Assembly: GCA_949825065.1 (NCBI GenBank)
Contig: OX463842.1
Location: 5,855,723-5,919,722, forward strand
Source of the DNA: Odontocerum albicorne
Taxonomy: Eukaryota > Arthropoda > Insecta > Trichoptera > Odontoceridae
Direction: 5' to 3'
Length of the DNA: 64,000 nucleotides
Shown: piece by piece, positions 32,201 through 41,417 of the stretch
Layout of the letters: each line of letters opens with the position of its first letter
Position numbering within the stretch: the first letter of the stretch is position 1
Made by a program: the position numbers and the translations under genes
Notes under the pieces: model-generated
Told to the model about the DNA's origin: nothing
What the model saw: only the letters and a program-made list of their open reading frames with translations
Database searches by the model: none

Positions 32201-32458
32201 ATATTGTACAATACATTAAACGGATTTTAATCCGTTTAATGTATAAACCAAATTATGATAGACATTAAACGGATTAAAATCCGTTTAATGTATAAACCAA
32301 ATTATGATATACATTAAACGGATTAAAATCCGTTTAATGTATAAACCAAATTATGATATACATTAAACGGATTAAAATCCGTTTAATGTATAAACCAAAT
32401 TATGATATACATTAAACGGATTAAAATCCGTTTAATGTATATTGTAAACCAGAACTAT
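32190..32458. repeat. five 30-bp perfect palindromes at 49-bp spacing
   Basis: ACATTAAACGGAT + TTAAAATCCGTTTAATGT type palindromes occupy 32213-32242, 32262-32291, 32311-32340, 32360-32389 and 32409-32438, each followed by ATAAACCAAATTATGATAT. The first has centre TTTTAA, the others TTAAAA. Outside the array TTTTGGTTTATATTGTA on the left mirrors TATTGTAAACCAGAA on the right, so the whole block is bounded by inverted ends. No coding capacity. Confidence 0.95.
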
Positions 32459-32484
32459 CAAATTTCTTACACTACTAGTGGGAT

Positions 32485-32565
32485 GTTTTGAAGATGATAT
32501 GAAGGAAGTGTGTCGTGATAGGGAAGTCTTACACAGTGCCTACACTGACAGAAATAAATTACTAT
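32485..32565 (+). mobile_element. LINE-D terminal coding scrap
   Basis: The frame GMFEDDMKEVCRDREVLHSA matches the 'DveeakevCrDr..W.S' end of LINE-D. About 25 codons only. Confidence 0.5.
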
Positions 32566-32573
32566 ACTCAAGA

Positions 32574-33137
32574 AAATGTAGCATGGTTCCTGTGACGTTT
32601 GAAATGTCATGTCTCAAAGGGATGGGGTAAAATCGTTTTTTTACAAATCGAATCGTTTTTTCATAAATCGAAGAATTGTTTTTCTCTTAACTGATGTTTT
32701 AATTCCTAATTTTCACTATACTGACTTTCTAATGTATTGTATGATTTGTATCTATCTTTAAATAGGCCAAGATCCATTATGAATTAATACTAATTACGAA
32801 CATTTAATTTTATGTGTAAAAAAACGAAAATCCAACTATCGTATACCCCATCCCTAGCCAATGCAGACTAACGCAGTGATTTTTGACGAACGTCGCCAAA
32901 TATTATTTGATTTTAACAAACTGACATATTTTTGCTAATTTGTAACAATATCTTTTAATTTATCATTACTTTTAGTTTTATGTAATGCATTTACCTAAAT
33001 AGCTTACTATTTATTAGAATCGAGGCTTGTATTAAAGTTGATAAAATAATTAAAATTACTGAACGTCGTTACTAGGTTGCATAGGGGCTAATTTGTGAAA
33101 CGTCACAGAGACCACGTTACATTTTCTTTAGTATGGA
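32574..33137. mobile_element. MITE (family M2), ~560 bp
   Basis: The left end TATACTCAAGAAAATGTA, GGTTCCTGTGACGTTTGAAA mirrors the right end AAACGTCACAGAGACC, TACATTTTCTTTAGTAT. Internal sequence TACCTAAATAGCTTACTATT, GAGGCTTGTATTAAAGTTGA recurs in the element at 39685-40001. Noncoding. Probable TA target. Confidence 0.65.
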
Positions 33138-33530
33138 AAGCTTATATTTATAAACTATTTCACAACATTAAAATACGAATTTTCAGGAAAGTTTTTCTAT
33201 TCTCGTCATTTTCTTCTGTAATTTTTGGAATCAAACATAAAAGTATACTAGGAAAGTACATAGCAATGTTGAAACAATTTCTTGAATTAATTTTCTAAAC
33301 TTTTTAAAAGTTCATTTCTTGAACAAATATGATTTTTTGTTATATGCAATGGTAAAGCAAAAAAATATAGAAGATATATTTGTAGTTATGGGATATTTTG
33401 AAAAAAAAAAAATGCAGTGGATTAAATTTTTTGTCAGATCACTCGCGTCCCCGTATGAGTAAAGCACAAGTCTCAGAAAGCGGGTGACTAGATGACAAAA
33501 TAGTTCGATATAAAAAATATGTCAAACAAG

Positions 33531-33775
33531 AATGTGTAACGATTCATATATATAATGTAGAATGTGTAATGATTCATATGTATAATATATTCATATGTAG
33601 AATGTGTAATGATTCATATGTACTCGGAGAATATATTCATATGTAGAATGCGTAATGATTCATATGTACTCGTATAATATATTCATATGTAGAATGCGTA
33701 ATGATTCATATGTACTCGTATAATATATTCATATGTAGAATGTGTAATGATTCATATGTATAATATATTGATTCA
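33531..33775. repeat. 46-bp (or 40-bp) tandem repeat with ACTCGT indels
   Basis: AGAATGTGTAATGATTCATA then TGTACTCGTATAATATATTC then ATATGT, about five and a half units. Some units lack CTCGTA (TGTATAATATATTC), others have it once; the variants bear on the octamer finding. Noncoding; the antisense open frame near it is an artefact. Confidence 0.9.
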
Positions 33776-33779
33776 TAAG

Positions 33780-34560
33780 TAAATGAAAAGAGTGATATGA
33801 AAGGCGTGAGAATGTCAAGTATGGTAATGAGTGGTTTGATGTATGCAGATTATAGTGATTTGATGTATGGTATTGGTGAAAAATCAAAATGATTAAGCAA
33901 TGTTGGTAGGAAGAATGTTTGTAAAGTTTTGGGGAAAATATTGGTGAATTAATGGTTATAAGTCGAAAATAATGGTTGTTGAAAAAGCTTGATTTTCTGA
34001 GTAATTTCACTGTAGTCGTATAGGTGAACAATGAAACATTAGAACTAATGGGGGATTTTTTAATTTAGTGGACATGTATTCGAGGCGTGGTAAGAAGGAG
34101 AAAGATTCTTAAGGTCTGTTCCTGCAGTGAACAAGTTCAATGGCGTACTTAGAACTATCTTTGGCATTATGAGCTGGTTTGTTGTAAAAAATTGTTAACA
34201 ATAAACTCGCCAGATGTACCATGTACACAAAATAATAAAAAAAAATTGAAAGGAGCCAAATTAATTCTGAAGAAATGCATGCACCGAGAATAATACATGG
34301 AGGGACAATGTATGATAGAATACGGAATGAAGTAATTAAGCATGAATGTGAACTTAAGGCTGATATGTTTAATAGAATGAAAGTGAGCAATCTGAGATGG
34401 GTTTGGCATGGAGAACGAATGAATGAAGAAAGACTTACAAAACTTATATACAGTGCAAATGTGAGTAGGAGATATGTGAGAGGAAGACCAAGCAAAGTAT
34501 GGTTGAATAGGAGTTGTGTGATAAGATGTATGGACGTAGAATAAGCTGAGGAAGAAAATG
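33780..34560 (+). mobile_element. LINE-D, RT palm end to C-terminus, degenerate
   Basis: Around 33815-33855 the plus strand reads VMSGLMYADYSDLMYGIG, the RT catalytic YADD box as YADY (second aspartate lost). A degenerate NNETLELMGDFLIW follows near 34030, then an open stretch 34275-34544 with GTMYDRIRNEVIKHECELKA, LRWVWHGERMNEERLTKLIY, SANVSRRYVRGRPSKVWLNR and CVIRCMDVE. The order RT motif, thumb, 'RiRNE', 'LRW.GH.ERMNEERLTK', 'GRP' is that of a LINE ORF2. Many frameshifts before 34275. Confidence 0.75.
34275..34544 (+). pseudogene. LINE-D ORF2 C-terminal fragment
   Basis: A 90-codon uninterrupted piece (TMYDRIRNEVIKHE...RCMDVE). It is the best-preserved LINE-D coding stretch here and serves as reference for the degenerate copies at 7210, 8500, 23580, 34610 and 36390. 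No catalytic residues. Confidence 0.75.
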
Positions 34561-34609
34561 TCTCAGTCTAGTAAAAGATTTCGTCAGGTAACAATGTGTC
34601 TGTCGATGT

Positions 34610-34885
34610 TTTATCATGTGGAACGAATGAAATAAAAAAAAACTTACAAAATCAATTAATATTACAAATGTGAGGGAAAGACGTGGTAGAGGAAGACCAA
34701 GGAAAGTGTGGTTAGATAAAGTGAGTGATATTTTGAAATAAGGAAAAGTAAAAAGTAAGAGTTGTATGAGAAGATGTATGGATGTAAAAGAAACGAAAGA
34801 TTTGTGCCGAGATAGAAAAGTCTGGCACTCTGTACTCTCTGCCTCCCTTGACAGGGAAATGGCGTGATGGTATATTTGTATTGTA
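34610..34885 (+). mobile_element. LINE-D 3' end, second adjacent copy
   Basis: KKNLQNQLILQM, GKDVVEEDQGKCG and KVRVV.EDVWM.KKRKICAEI in shifting frames correspond to the LINE-D C-terminus, then TGACAGGGAAATGGCGTGAT. It may be a tandem partial duplication of the 34330-34560 copy. Confidence 0.6.
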
Positions 34886-34904
34886 ATGTATTATATTTTT
34901 AAAG

Positions 34905-35065
34905 TACACAGCACAACCTGGCGGGATTATTGCTATGTAGCAATTTCTTCCAACCAATCAGTATGATGTTAAAGAAGCTCTAAGTAACAGCAGACTGGAA
35001 TCCTTTTAAAAAAATCAGGGTTCTAGTGGGATTCGAACCAGGTAGAAGGTATGTTTGTATTATCG
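34905..35065 (-). mobile_element. SINE-A, minus strand, head truncated
   Basis: The reverse complement shows GGTTCGAATCCCACTAG (B box), GGATTCCAGTCTGCTGTTAC, TTGGTTGGAAGAAATTGCTA and ATCCCGCCAGG. The A-box half is missing. Confidence 0.7.
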
Positions 35066-35199
35066 GTCGCGATGGTATATCTGTAATATATTTAAATATT
35101 ATTTGGTATTATTGTAAAATGAACGCAGAAAAAAACTTTTCTTTGCATATAAAGCTATAATTACTGCGTCTTCAAAATGTGTGTCTAAGATTCATTTTC

Positions 35200-35875
35200 A
35201 ACCTACGAAAGTACGATCATATAACTTCATATCAGAAGGCATTGGACTGGTTGAATGTTAGAAAATGATGCCAAATTGACATACTGTCTCTAGTGTATAA
35301 TATCCTTAATTGTCCCGCCACCCCCTCTTATCTCGCCGAAAATGTTCAGCGTCTTTCCAATCAGGGATTAGCGCTACGCTCAAACAGATATTGTTTATTG
35401 GCCTTTCCAGTTCACCGCTCCTCTTTTTTTACGTCGTCCTTTACTGTCCATGCAGTGATACTCTGGAATCAGTTACAAACTAATATAAGACTCGCTTCGT
35501 CCTTAGCATGCTTTAAGAAGCGACTGAAAAAACTCTTAATTTCTAGTCAGTAAAATAACGTGTTTCATTCCTGATTTTTCTTTTCCTTTCCTCTCCACCA
35601 TCCCTTCCTTTCCTTTCCTTTTGATTGATGATATCTCACTTTATGCGAAAAAGAATGTTCGGGTGATCGTCCGTCTTTGTGGGGCTCCTGGGCATGTGCT
35701 CACGAATGTTATATGTTTATGGATTTCGTGGGGATGGATAGTCATTTGAATCATTTATGCAACCACGTAACTTGCTTCATTTACTTTTGTCTGGTTGGTT
35801 GGAAGAGATTGCCGTCTGGTAATAAGCCCGCCAGATTGTATTTGCAATAAAAGTGTTAAATAAATAAATAAAGCT
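35200..35875 (+). mobile_element. LINE-A 3' end, second copy
   Basis: Collinear with 2441-3085: the coding end (35293-35553; CPATPSYLAENVQRLSN, SSFTVHAVILWNQL, CFKKRLKKLLISSQ), then the 3' UTR with GATTGATGATATCTCACTTT, TGTGGGGCTCCTGGGCATGT, TTGGTTGGAAGAGATTGCCG, CCCGCCAGATTGTA and TAAATAAATAAA at 35860-35872. The 5' limit is near AAAGTACGATCATATAACTT, which also starts the first copy. Confidence 0.85.
35293..35553 (+). pseudogene. LINE-A ORF2 C-terminal fragment, second copy
   Basis: 86 codons, about 85 percent identical in protein to 2463-2774 by eye. It shares the same stop. The retained ILWNQLQTNIR is closer to the recalled 'LWNsLP..IR' consensus than the other copy. Confidence 0.75.
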
Positions 35876-35884
35876 ATTATTATA

Positions 35885-36240
35885 AGCCGACCACTAGCCG
35901 CCCGCTGTACCATATTTAGTGGAGTCTCAGCCAATGCCGCCATTTCGAATTAAATTTTAGTTATTTAAAACAGATGGCGGTGTATTGCGCACACGATTGG
36001 CTAATAACCGCGAATTAGTCTGGAGTATGCCGTTGTGTGCCGCTACTGTTCGCCACTATTCTGTACTACGCGCTTCTATTTGCGGGAACCGCTTTTAATA
36101 AAACTTTACAAGATGGATTTGAATATTGCATGGAATACATTGACCTTTTTTAAGGGGGCTAGAACGTTGAAAACTACAAGAGGCTTTTTCAACTTACCCT
36201 TTTTGAGATATCTTGCAACGAAATAGTTATTAAACGGCGT
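35885..36240 (+). promoter_or_regulatory. GC-richer island, possible promoter and short ORF
   Basis: AGCCAATGCCGCCATTTCG and, inverted, ACGATTGGCTAATAACCG contain CCAAT boxes of opposite orientation; CAGATGGCGGTG resembles a YY1-type AAGATGGCGGC site and forms an inverted repeat with GCCGCCAT. Downstream AAGATGG at 36111 opens a 37-codon frame (DLNIAWNTLTFFKGARTLK). No splice donor is evident and the ORF has no known family. It could be a host promoter or a MITE fragment. Confidence 0.25.
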
Positions 36241-36389
36241 GTAACGATAGGAAACAAGTCAATGGGTACTTAAACATTTACACTCGAACCGGAGAGTATC
36301 AAAATCTACCAAGTTAATAGTCCTTAACGATATTTTAGTACCAAATTTAGGTGTGTGCGAGTGAAACATGGCCGTGCCACAAGATTGAA

Positions 36390-36720
36390 AAAATCGTGCA
36401 ATTAGGATAATGACAATATATGACAGAATGCAGAATGGAGTGATTCACCCTTTCTTCCCTGTGATGTGTAACTAGTACACTTTAATATCTCTCTTCTAAA
36501 AACTTTAATATCTCTATAAATATACGATAAAGTAAACAATAAAGTGTACGATATTTTGAAAAAAGGAAATTTTAAAGTCAGAGGAGTCGTAGGAGCCAGA
36601 TGAGAAGGTGTATGGTATAAGAAGGGGTAAAATATGTATATTGCGATAGAAAAATCCTGGCGCTCTCTCCTTTTTTCCTACTTCGATAGGGAGACGGCAT
36701 GATGGTATGTAAATATGTGC
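36390..36720 (+). mobile_element. LINE-D 3' end interrupted by a MITE fragment
   Basis: Before the interruption: TIYDRMQNGVI (compare TMYDRIRNEVI at 34310). After it: DILKKGNFKVRGVV, VWYKKG, NMYIAIEKSWRSLL, FDRE and TGGGAGACGGCATGATGG-like ending. The middle (36446-36535) matches the left end of the TTAA MITE family (CTTCCCTGTGATGTGTAACT, AATATCTCTATAAATATA). Confidence 0.6.
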
Positions 36721-36929
36721 AAAACTGACTTGCTCTTTGAACAATACAATATAATTTTTTTTATATTGATATCTCGATTAATATACATTTTGACTATTTC
36801 ATGAAACTGTGTACAATATATATTAAGAACTCGTATTTATTCCATTTCTTGATTAGTTTAATTCGATGTAGTATATACATATATCATAAGTTGTTAATGT
36901 TTTTCGTCTGTGGAATGAAATATTTCTTG

Positions 36930-37445
36930 TCTTTGTCTTAAGCTAGATCTTTAGTATGTTATCAACAGAACTGACTCTCTTGAGATGGATTGACTCCCAG
37001 CTACCTCTCCATAGTTCTGAAGGTCTTTCTGGATAATAACTGCCAGCAATTACTTCATACATTGCCACGTATCCTTTCTACTTGATTTCACCTGTATCTT
37101 CTACGGTTTTTACCCCATCTCACAGTATTCTCAACTACACATATTTCTCGGATATATTATTCTAAGTATATCTTTTATGATTTGCCTGCAATTCCTCTGA
37201 CGGTCTTCATTTCATTAAATCTTAACATACTTTTCGTTTTTGTTGTACCTGCTCTAGATAATTTTTCATAAGTCATGATTGACCTTACACAAGTGCTGTA
37301 AATAATAACCTCATTCTCTTTTCTCAGGTGTTTGGTATTCCATACCACATTTCTTAGGTACCCGGACACATCAGTGGCTTTATTTACGGGGCCTCTTATT
37401 TCTTTGTGGATATCATTGTGACAGAGCAAACTAACTCCGAAGTAA
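36930..37445 (-). mobile_element. LINE-G C-terminal fragment
   Basis: Minus strand: FGVSLLCHNDIHKEI, VNKATDVSGYLRNVVW, KHLRKENEVIIYSTCVRSIM, then TTKTKSMLRFNEMKTVRGIA, GKS-stop, YIREICVVENTVRWGKNRRR, and RKTFRTMER.LGVNPSQE near 36990. This is the recalled LINE pattern 'ArklN...W.NKHLRKE.K.RIYK...RPImTY..E.RAdTtKTKRmLRt.EMktLR.IagktL.DR'. Stops and one frameshift. The same family begins again at 63777. Confidence 0.8.
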
Positions 37446-37454
37446 TTGAATTCA

Positions 37455-37625
37455 ATTCAACAATTTATATAGCGTCGTTCAGAGAGCAGACTCTCCTAAA
37501 GGTTTTTCTTAAGACGCTCTAAAGGGCGTTCTATAATTTGTTTTATAGATTTTCCAGCAATCATAAGTTGGCAGCAGAATCTTCTCAAAGGCGCTCTGAA
37601 AGCAGCTTCATAACTTGGTTTCCCA
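37455..37625 (+). repeat. short dispersed repeat (GCAGA-TCTCC / GGCGCTCT blocks)
   Basis: AACAATTTATATAGCGTCGT, AGAGAGCAGACTCTCC, GACGCTCTAAAGGGCG and a second AGCAGAATCTTCTC, AAAGGCGCTCTG. Related blocks at 6300-6355, 48822-48890 (reverse) and 56765-56850 begin AATAATAATAAAATAACAA. Possibly the 3' end of a LINE or SINE. Confidence 0.5.
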
Positions 37626-38614
37626 TCAATCGTAAATTGGTCATCTCACTATCTTTTTGAGAATGTTAAAAATTTTGTTGTCTCTAAGAAAATATCCATA
37701 TTGTATTTTTGAATAATTTTTTAAACGAATTTTGTTTTCGTTCATATGTTTTTATAAGTGGAATAGAAAATTTAATAATTTGTACAGAACTCAGAGTTTT
37801 TTTTAGGAAAATTTGTCTTCCGTAAATCGAGGTTGTCGTGCGCCGTTCGCCGTATTGCCGTACCGCTCCGTTACATAATGCCTTAATGAGCGCTCTCTCA
37901 ACCCCCCACCCATCTCCCTGTCTAAAAGCGAAATGCTTTTTCAAACCAAAACGTTTATGGATATGGCTTTCGATTTCGTTGCATAATTAAAATTCTTAAA
38001 GAGGAAAAAATACGCTCAATTTACTTATGTACCTAGGAATAAGAGGTAAAGGACACCACATAATTTTTTATCTAATTAATATTTTTCATACTTTACAAAT
38101 AACTCCTGTGAAATTTTTGTTTATATGTCGAAAACAACCATTACGAAATTAATATTTTTTTCTGTATCCTGGAAATAGCTTCTACGAAATTATAATATTA
38201 TTTCGTTTTATTTTTTGTACAAGTTAACTCGTACACGTAGGAATGAAAGGCAAATACTACCTCGTTCATTTAGACCTAATTAATATTTTTATGTCTTGTA
38301 AATAACTATTGCGAAATTGATACTTGAGTTTAAATCTTGAAAATAACTATAGCGAAATCGATATTTTTGTTTATATCCCGTAAATAATTACGTGTACTAC
38401 GAAATTAGTATTTTGGTTTATTTCTTGTACATAACTACTATAAAAAACGCACAAGTTGACTCGTATACGTAGGAATGAAAGGGAAATGATACCACGTTTA
38501 TTTTGACTTCATAAAAAAAATACATATATTTTGTAAATTATTATTACGAAACGGATATTTACGATTATATCTTGAAAACAACTATTACGAAATTGATATT
38601 TATATTTTCAAAAT

Positions 38615-39090
38615 AAAGTTAAAAGGAAAAGTATACCGAACGATTGTCAGACCCGCACTCCTCTATGGCTCCGAATGCTGGACGATGTATAACTCTTACT
38701 CCAGGCAACTAGAAACTGCTGAAATGCGCTTGCTAAGATGGTCAGCTGGTGTGTCCCTAAGAGACAAAATAAAAAGCTCACGCATTCATGGAAGCCTAGG
38801 TGTTACAGACATTAACAGTAAGATGGAGGAGAGGCGATTGAGATGGTATGGGCACGTTGGACGCAGATCACCCAATCACATTGTGAACCAGGCAATCTCC
38901 ATGGATCTTCCTCAAATAACAATCAGAGGAAGACCAAAGAATTCATGGGTGGTGCAAAAAGATAACTTGATGCAGATGCATGACCTGGGGGACTACGTCC
39001 GGGACAGAAGAACATACAACTTGAGGACAAGGAGAGCTGGGTCAGTCTTCGCAGACAGTGAGTTGGGATGGAGCCAGGGAGAAGAAAATA
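38615..39090 (+). mobile_element. RTE-type LINE, 5'-truncated insertion
   Basis: The insertion carries the last ~145 codons of an RTE/BovB-like ORF2 and ends GGATGGAGCCAGGGAGAAGA, the same 3' terminus as the copy at 59652-59908. AAAATAA occurs on both sides (about 38606 and 39086) and may be a short target duplication. Confidence 0.8.
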
Positions 39091-39128
39091 ACTATAACGT
39101 TATTGATATTTTTATTTATATCCTGTAA
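38628..39128 (+). pseudogene. RTE ORF2 C-terminal fragment
   Basis: KVYRTIVRPALLYGSECWTM, QLETAEMRLLRWSAGVSLRD, IHGSLGVTDINSKMEERRLR, WYGHVGRRSPNHIVNQ, then GRPKNSWVVQKDNL. This is the recalled 'vvRPallYGsEcW...l..aEmRmLRWm.Gvt..DkirN..irg.lgV..i..KmrE.RLrWyGHv.Rr' region. It is open for 167 codons with no stop, so the insertion is young. The last ~14 codons after the terminus read into satellite. RT and endonuclease are missing. Confidence 0.85.
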
Positions 39129-39684
39129 ATATTGACGAGTGCTATGCAATTATTATTTTAGTTGATTTTTTGTAAATAATTATTATGAAAAACACACTAG
39201 TTTACTCGTATACGTTGGAATGATAGTAAATGACATGACATTCATTTTGACATAATTAACATTTTTTTTATGTCTTGTAAATATTTTTTATGAAATTGAT
39301 ATTTATGTTTATATTTAGAAAATAACTATAACGTTTTTGATATTTTTGTTTACATCCTGTAAATAATTATGCGTACTACGAAGTTATTATTTTGGTTTAT
39401 TTCTTGTAAATAATTACAATAAAAAACATCCAAGTTTACCTAGGAATTAGATGCAAAAGACACCAAGTTCATTTTTAACTAGTTTACATTTTTATATCTT
39501 GCAAATAATACAATACATACTAGAAGTTAGGTATTTTTTAAGGTAAAACTGTTGAAAAGTTAGAAATTATCGAAAAACTTACAAAGAATATTCCAACATT
39601 CACGAAACTTCGTAAATGGTAACATTCGATATTGGTATAACGACTTTATTTGATATTTTACAATAATACTGAGACGAGAGACTA

Positions 39685-40001
39685 TAGTTCGGAAATTCTA
39701 GGATGAGTCCTGTGACAGCTTACAAATTTGCCCCAATACAACCTTATGTAATGTTGTTTATAGTTAAGGCATTAACGTTGTGGAGGTTTAAAGACATTGT
39801 AATTTATTTTTAACAAACACTGTTTATTCCACTTTTTTTTTTTTTTTATGTAATGTATTTACCTAAATCACTTGCTATTTATTAGAATTGAGGCTTATAT
39901 TAAAGTTGATAAAATAATTAAAATTACTGAACATCGTTACAAGATTGTATTGGGGCAAATTTGTGAGCTGTCACAGAACTCATCCTAGAATTTCCGAACT
40001 A
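39685..40001. mobile_element. MITE M2 relative with a PLE-1 insertion inside
   Basis: Ends TAGTTCGGAAATTCTAGGAT (left) and ATCCTAGAATTTCCGAACTA (right) are perfectly inverted and flanked by TA. The arms go on through GAGTCCTGTGACAGCTTACA, AATTTGCCCCAATACAA. The centre matches M2 at 32970-33060 (TACCTAAATCACTTGCTATT). PLE-1 sequence at 39755-39846 sits between two TATGTAATG copies. Confidence 0.8.
39755..39846 (-). mobile_element. PLE-1 3' terminus, nested
   Basis: TTTATAGTTAAGGCATTAAC, GTTGTGGAGGTTTAAAGACA, ACACTGTTTATTCCACTTTT: the outermost ~90 bp of PLE-1. It is flanked by TATGTAATG (39746-39754 and about 39847-39856), a plausible 9-bp target duplication. Hammerhead and hairpin parts are absent. 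Confidence 0.65.
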
Positions 40002-40085
40002 TAGGACGTATTTTATAACCATGATGATAAAACACTAGACTTCTAACTTCGGAGCAACGGGTTCGATGGAAACCAAAAAAAAGAG

Positions 40086-40145
40086 AGCGAACTCGTGTAT
40101 AGCTAGCTATTTCTGGTAAAATAGCTAGCTATACGTGCATTCGCT
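40086..40145. repeat. strong hairpin, TATAGCTAGCTATTT arms
   Basis: Fifteen-base perfect arms (40099-40113 and 40120-40134) around CTGGTA, with the flanks AGCGAACTCGTG and CGTGCATTCGCT extending the pairing imperfectly. Just upstream, 40024-40080 holds a tRNA-like ACACTAGACTTCTAAC and GGGTTCGATGG. No element ends recognised. Confidence 0.75.
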
Positions 40146-40149
40146 AGAC

Positions 40150-40525
40150 GTGCGTGACTTGGTCGGTTTACGCACTTATTCTGAACTAAAATGGGATTTT
40201 TTTTCTAATAATATCACTTTTTAGAGAATAATTTGATCTTAAAATATTGGTTGTGTATATCAATTGTTAAAAATGTAGATGTCTACTAATTACCGTTGGG
40301 TTAGTGGGATCTCCGTATTCATTGTATTCTTATACGATCTCTATATTCATTGTATTCTGATGTGATCTATACTATATATTCATAGTATTCTTGTATCTGC
40401 TGATTTTTGTCGGCTTAGTGAGGTCTCTGTATTAATTGTTTTCTTATACGATCTTTGTATTCATAGTATTCTTATATCTGCTGATCACTGTAGGGTTAGT
40501 GAGATCTCTGTATTTATTGCATATA
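40150..40525. other. AT-rich spacer with short TTCATTGTATTC repeats
   Basis: 40300-40510 contains four or five loose repeats of GATCTCTATATTCATTGTAT / TCTTATACGATC and GCTGAT...GGGTTAGTGAGATC. Low complexity, noncoding. Confidence 0.5.
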
Positions 40526-40527
40526 AT

Positions 40528-40875
40528 AGAGGTGCACGGCCACGCGGTAACGCATAGGACTTCCATGCAAAATATCGTTGGTTCAAACCCCTCGCTGTGC
40601 TACTCATCTCTAATGATACATACATTTTTTCACCTAGTATTCGGGGGTATAAGTTTACCTAAGACTTCGGTCATATCTATTATTTCTAAAAGAGAAAAAA
40701 AATAAACCGGTGTGCTCCGATCGTCTCATTTCAGTGTGTCGTCAGATCCAGTACACCTGTGAGTTTGCTGGTGTATAACAGCACACTCACTAAAAAAAAC
40801 GGTACAGCTTCCCTTTCCAATTGAATTGACGTTGGAATGGAAAGAGATCCTTGACTACGAGGTCCAGCAATGAAC
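40528..40875 (+). mobile_element. second tRNA-derived SINE family (SINE-B)
   Basis: Head GGCCACGCGGTAACGCATAG with B box TTGGTTCAAACCCC, then TTTTTTCACCTAGTATTCGG, GACTTCGGTCATATCTAT, GTGTGCTCCGATCGTCTCAT, AGATCCAGTACACCTGTGAG, TTTGCTGGTGTATAACAGCA and TTGACTACGAGGTCCAG. The reverse copy at 56335-56705 is collinear throughout, and a 3' piece is at 62180-62275. Length ~350 bp, no coding. Confidence 0.75.
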
Positions 40876-40879
40876 GATT

Positions 40880-41400
40880 GTATTCTTAAAATATTTAATA
40901 AGTAGAAGGGTAGAGAAAATTTGCGCCCTCTGCGTGCTATGTGTTGGGATTATAGGCAGGATAAGTAGTGGGAGGTGTAACGTCAAGTTCGGAAAACTAG
41001 TAAAATTTAACTTTTTTAAGATTATTGCTTCTTGAGCCATTAGGCCAGGGATTTTAAATCTAGATGGCCGTATTAAAACTAATTGTCAAGATAATCTTGT
41101 CGTAAAAATAAAGAAAGTTGAAAAGCAAGCTGATACCAGCCAATATTTAAAGCGATTTTTAATAAAATTTCATTGTGAATATTTTTATAACGGCATTATT
41201 TTTAAGTCACGTTTATTTGAAATGTTAAAATAAAATCTTTGTTCTTAAGAAAATATTATTAACGATATTAAACGCACAGCCATTTTGTTTTTACGGCATA
41301 ATAACTTTTTTAAACAAACAATGTATATTTTTATGGCTCTGCATTATGCCTTTTGCAACAGAGAAAAATACCTTCTTCATTGCTTGATCAATCTAGTATG
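40880..41400. other. spacer
   Basis: No gene, repeat or signal recognised. Confidence 0.5.
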
Positions 41401-41417
41401 TCATGGTTCGCTGTTAT

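Larger units (their letters stand above)
38000..39530. repeat. ~230-bp satellite-like tandem repeat, interrupted by a LINE
   Basis: Units begin CAAGTT(A/G)ACTCGTACACG / TAGGAATGAAAGGCAAAT near 38008, 38219, 38447, 39191 and 39428 and continue with repeated short motifs: ATATTTTTGTTTATATC, TTGAAAATAACTAT, ACGAAATTGATA. A ~55-bp sub-repeat underlies each unit. The third unit is split by the RTE fragment at about 38615-39090. Confidence 0.75.

Noticed and set aside
32213..32438. CRISPR-like regular spacing
   Set aside because: The spacers (ATAAACCAAATTATGATAT) are identical, not unique, and the genome is eukaryotic.
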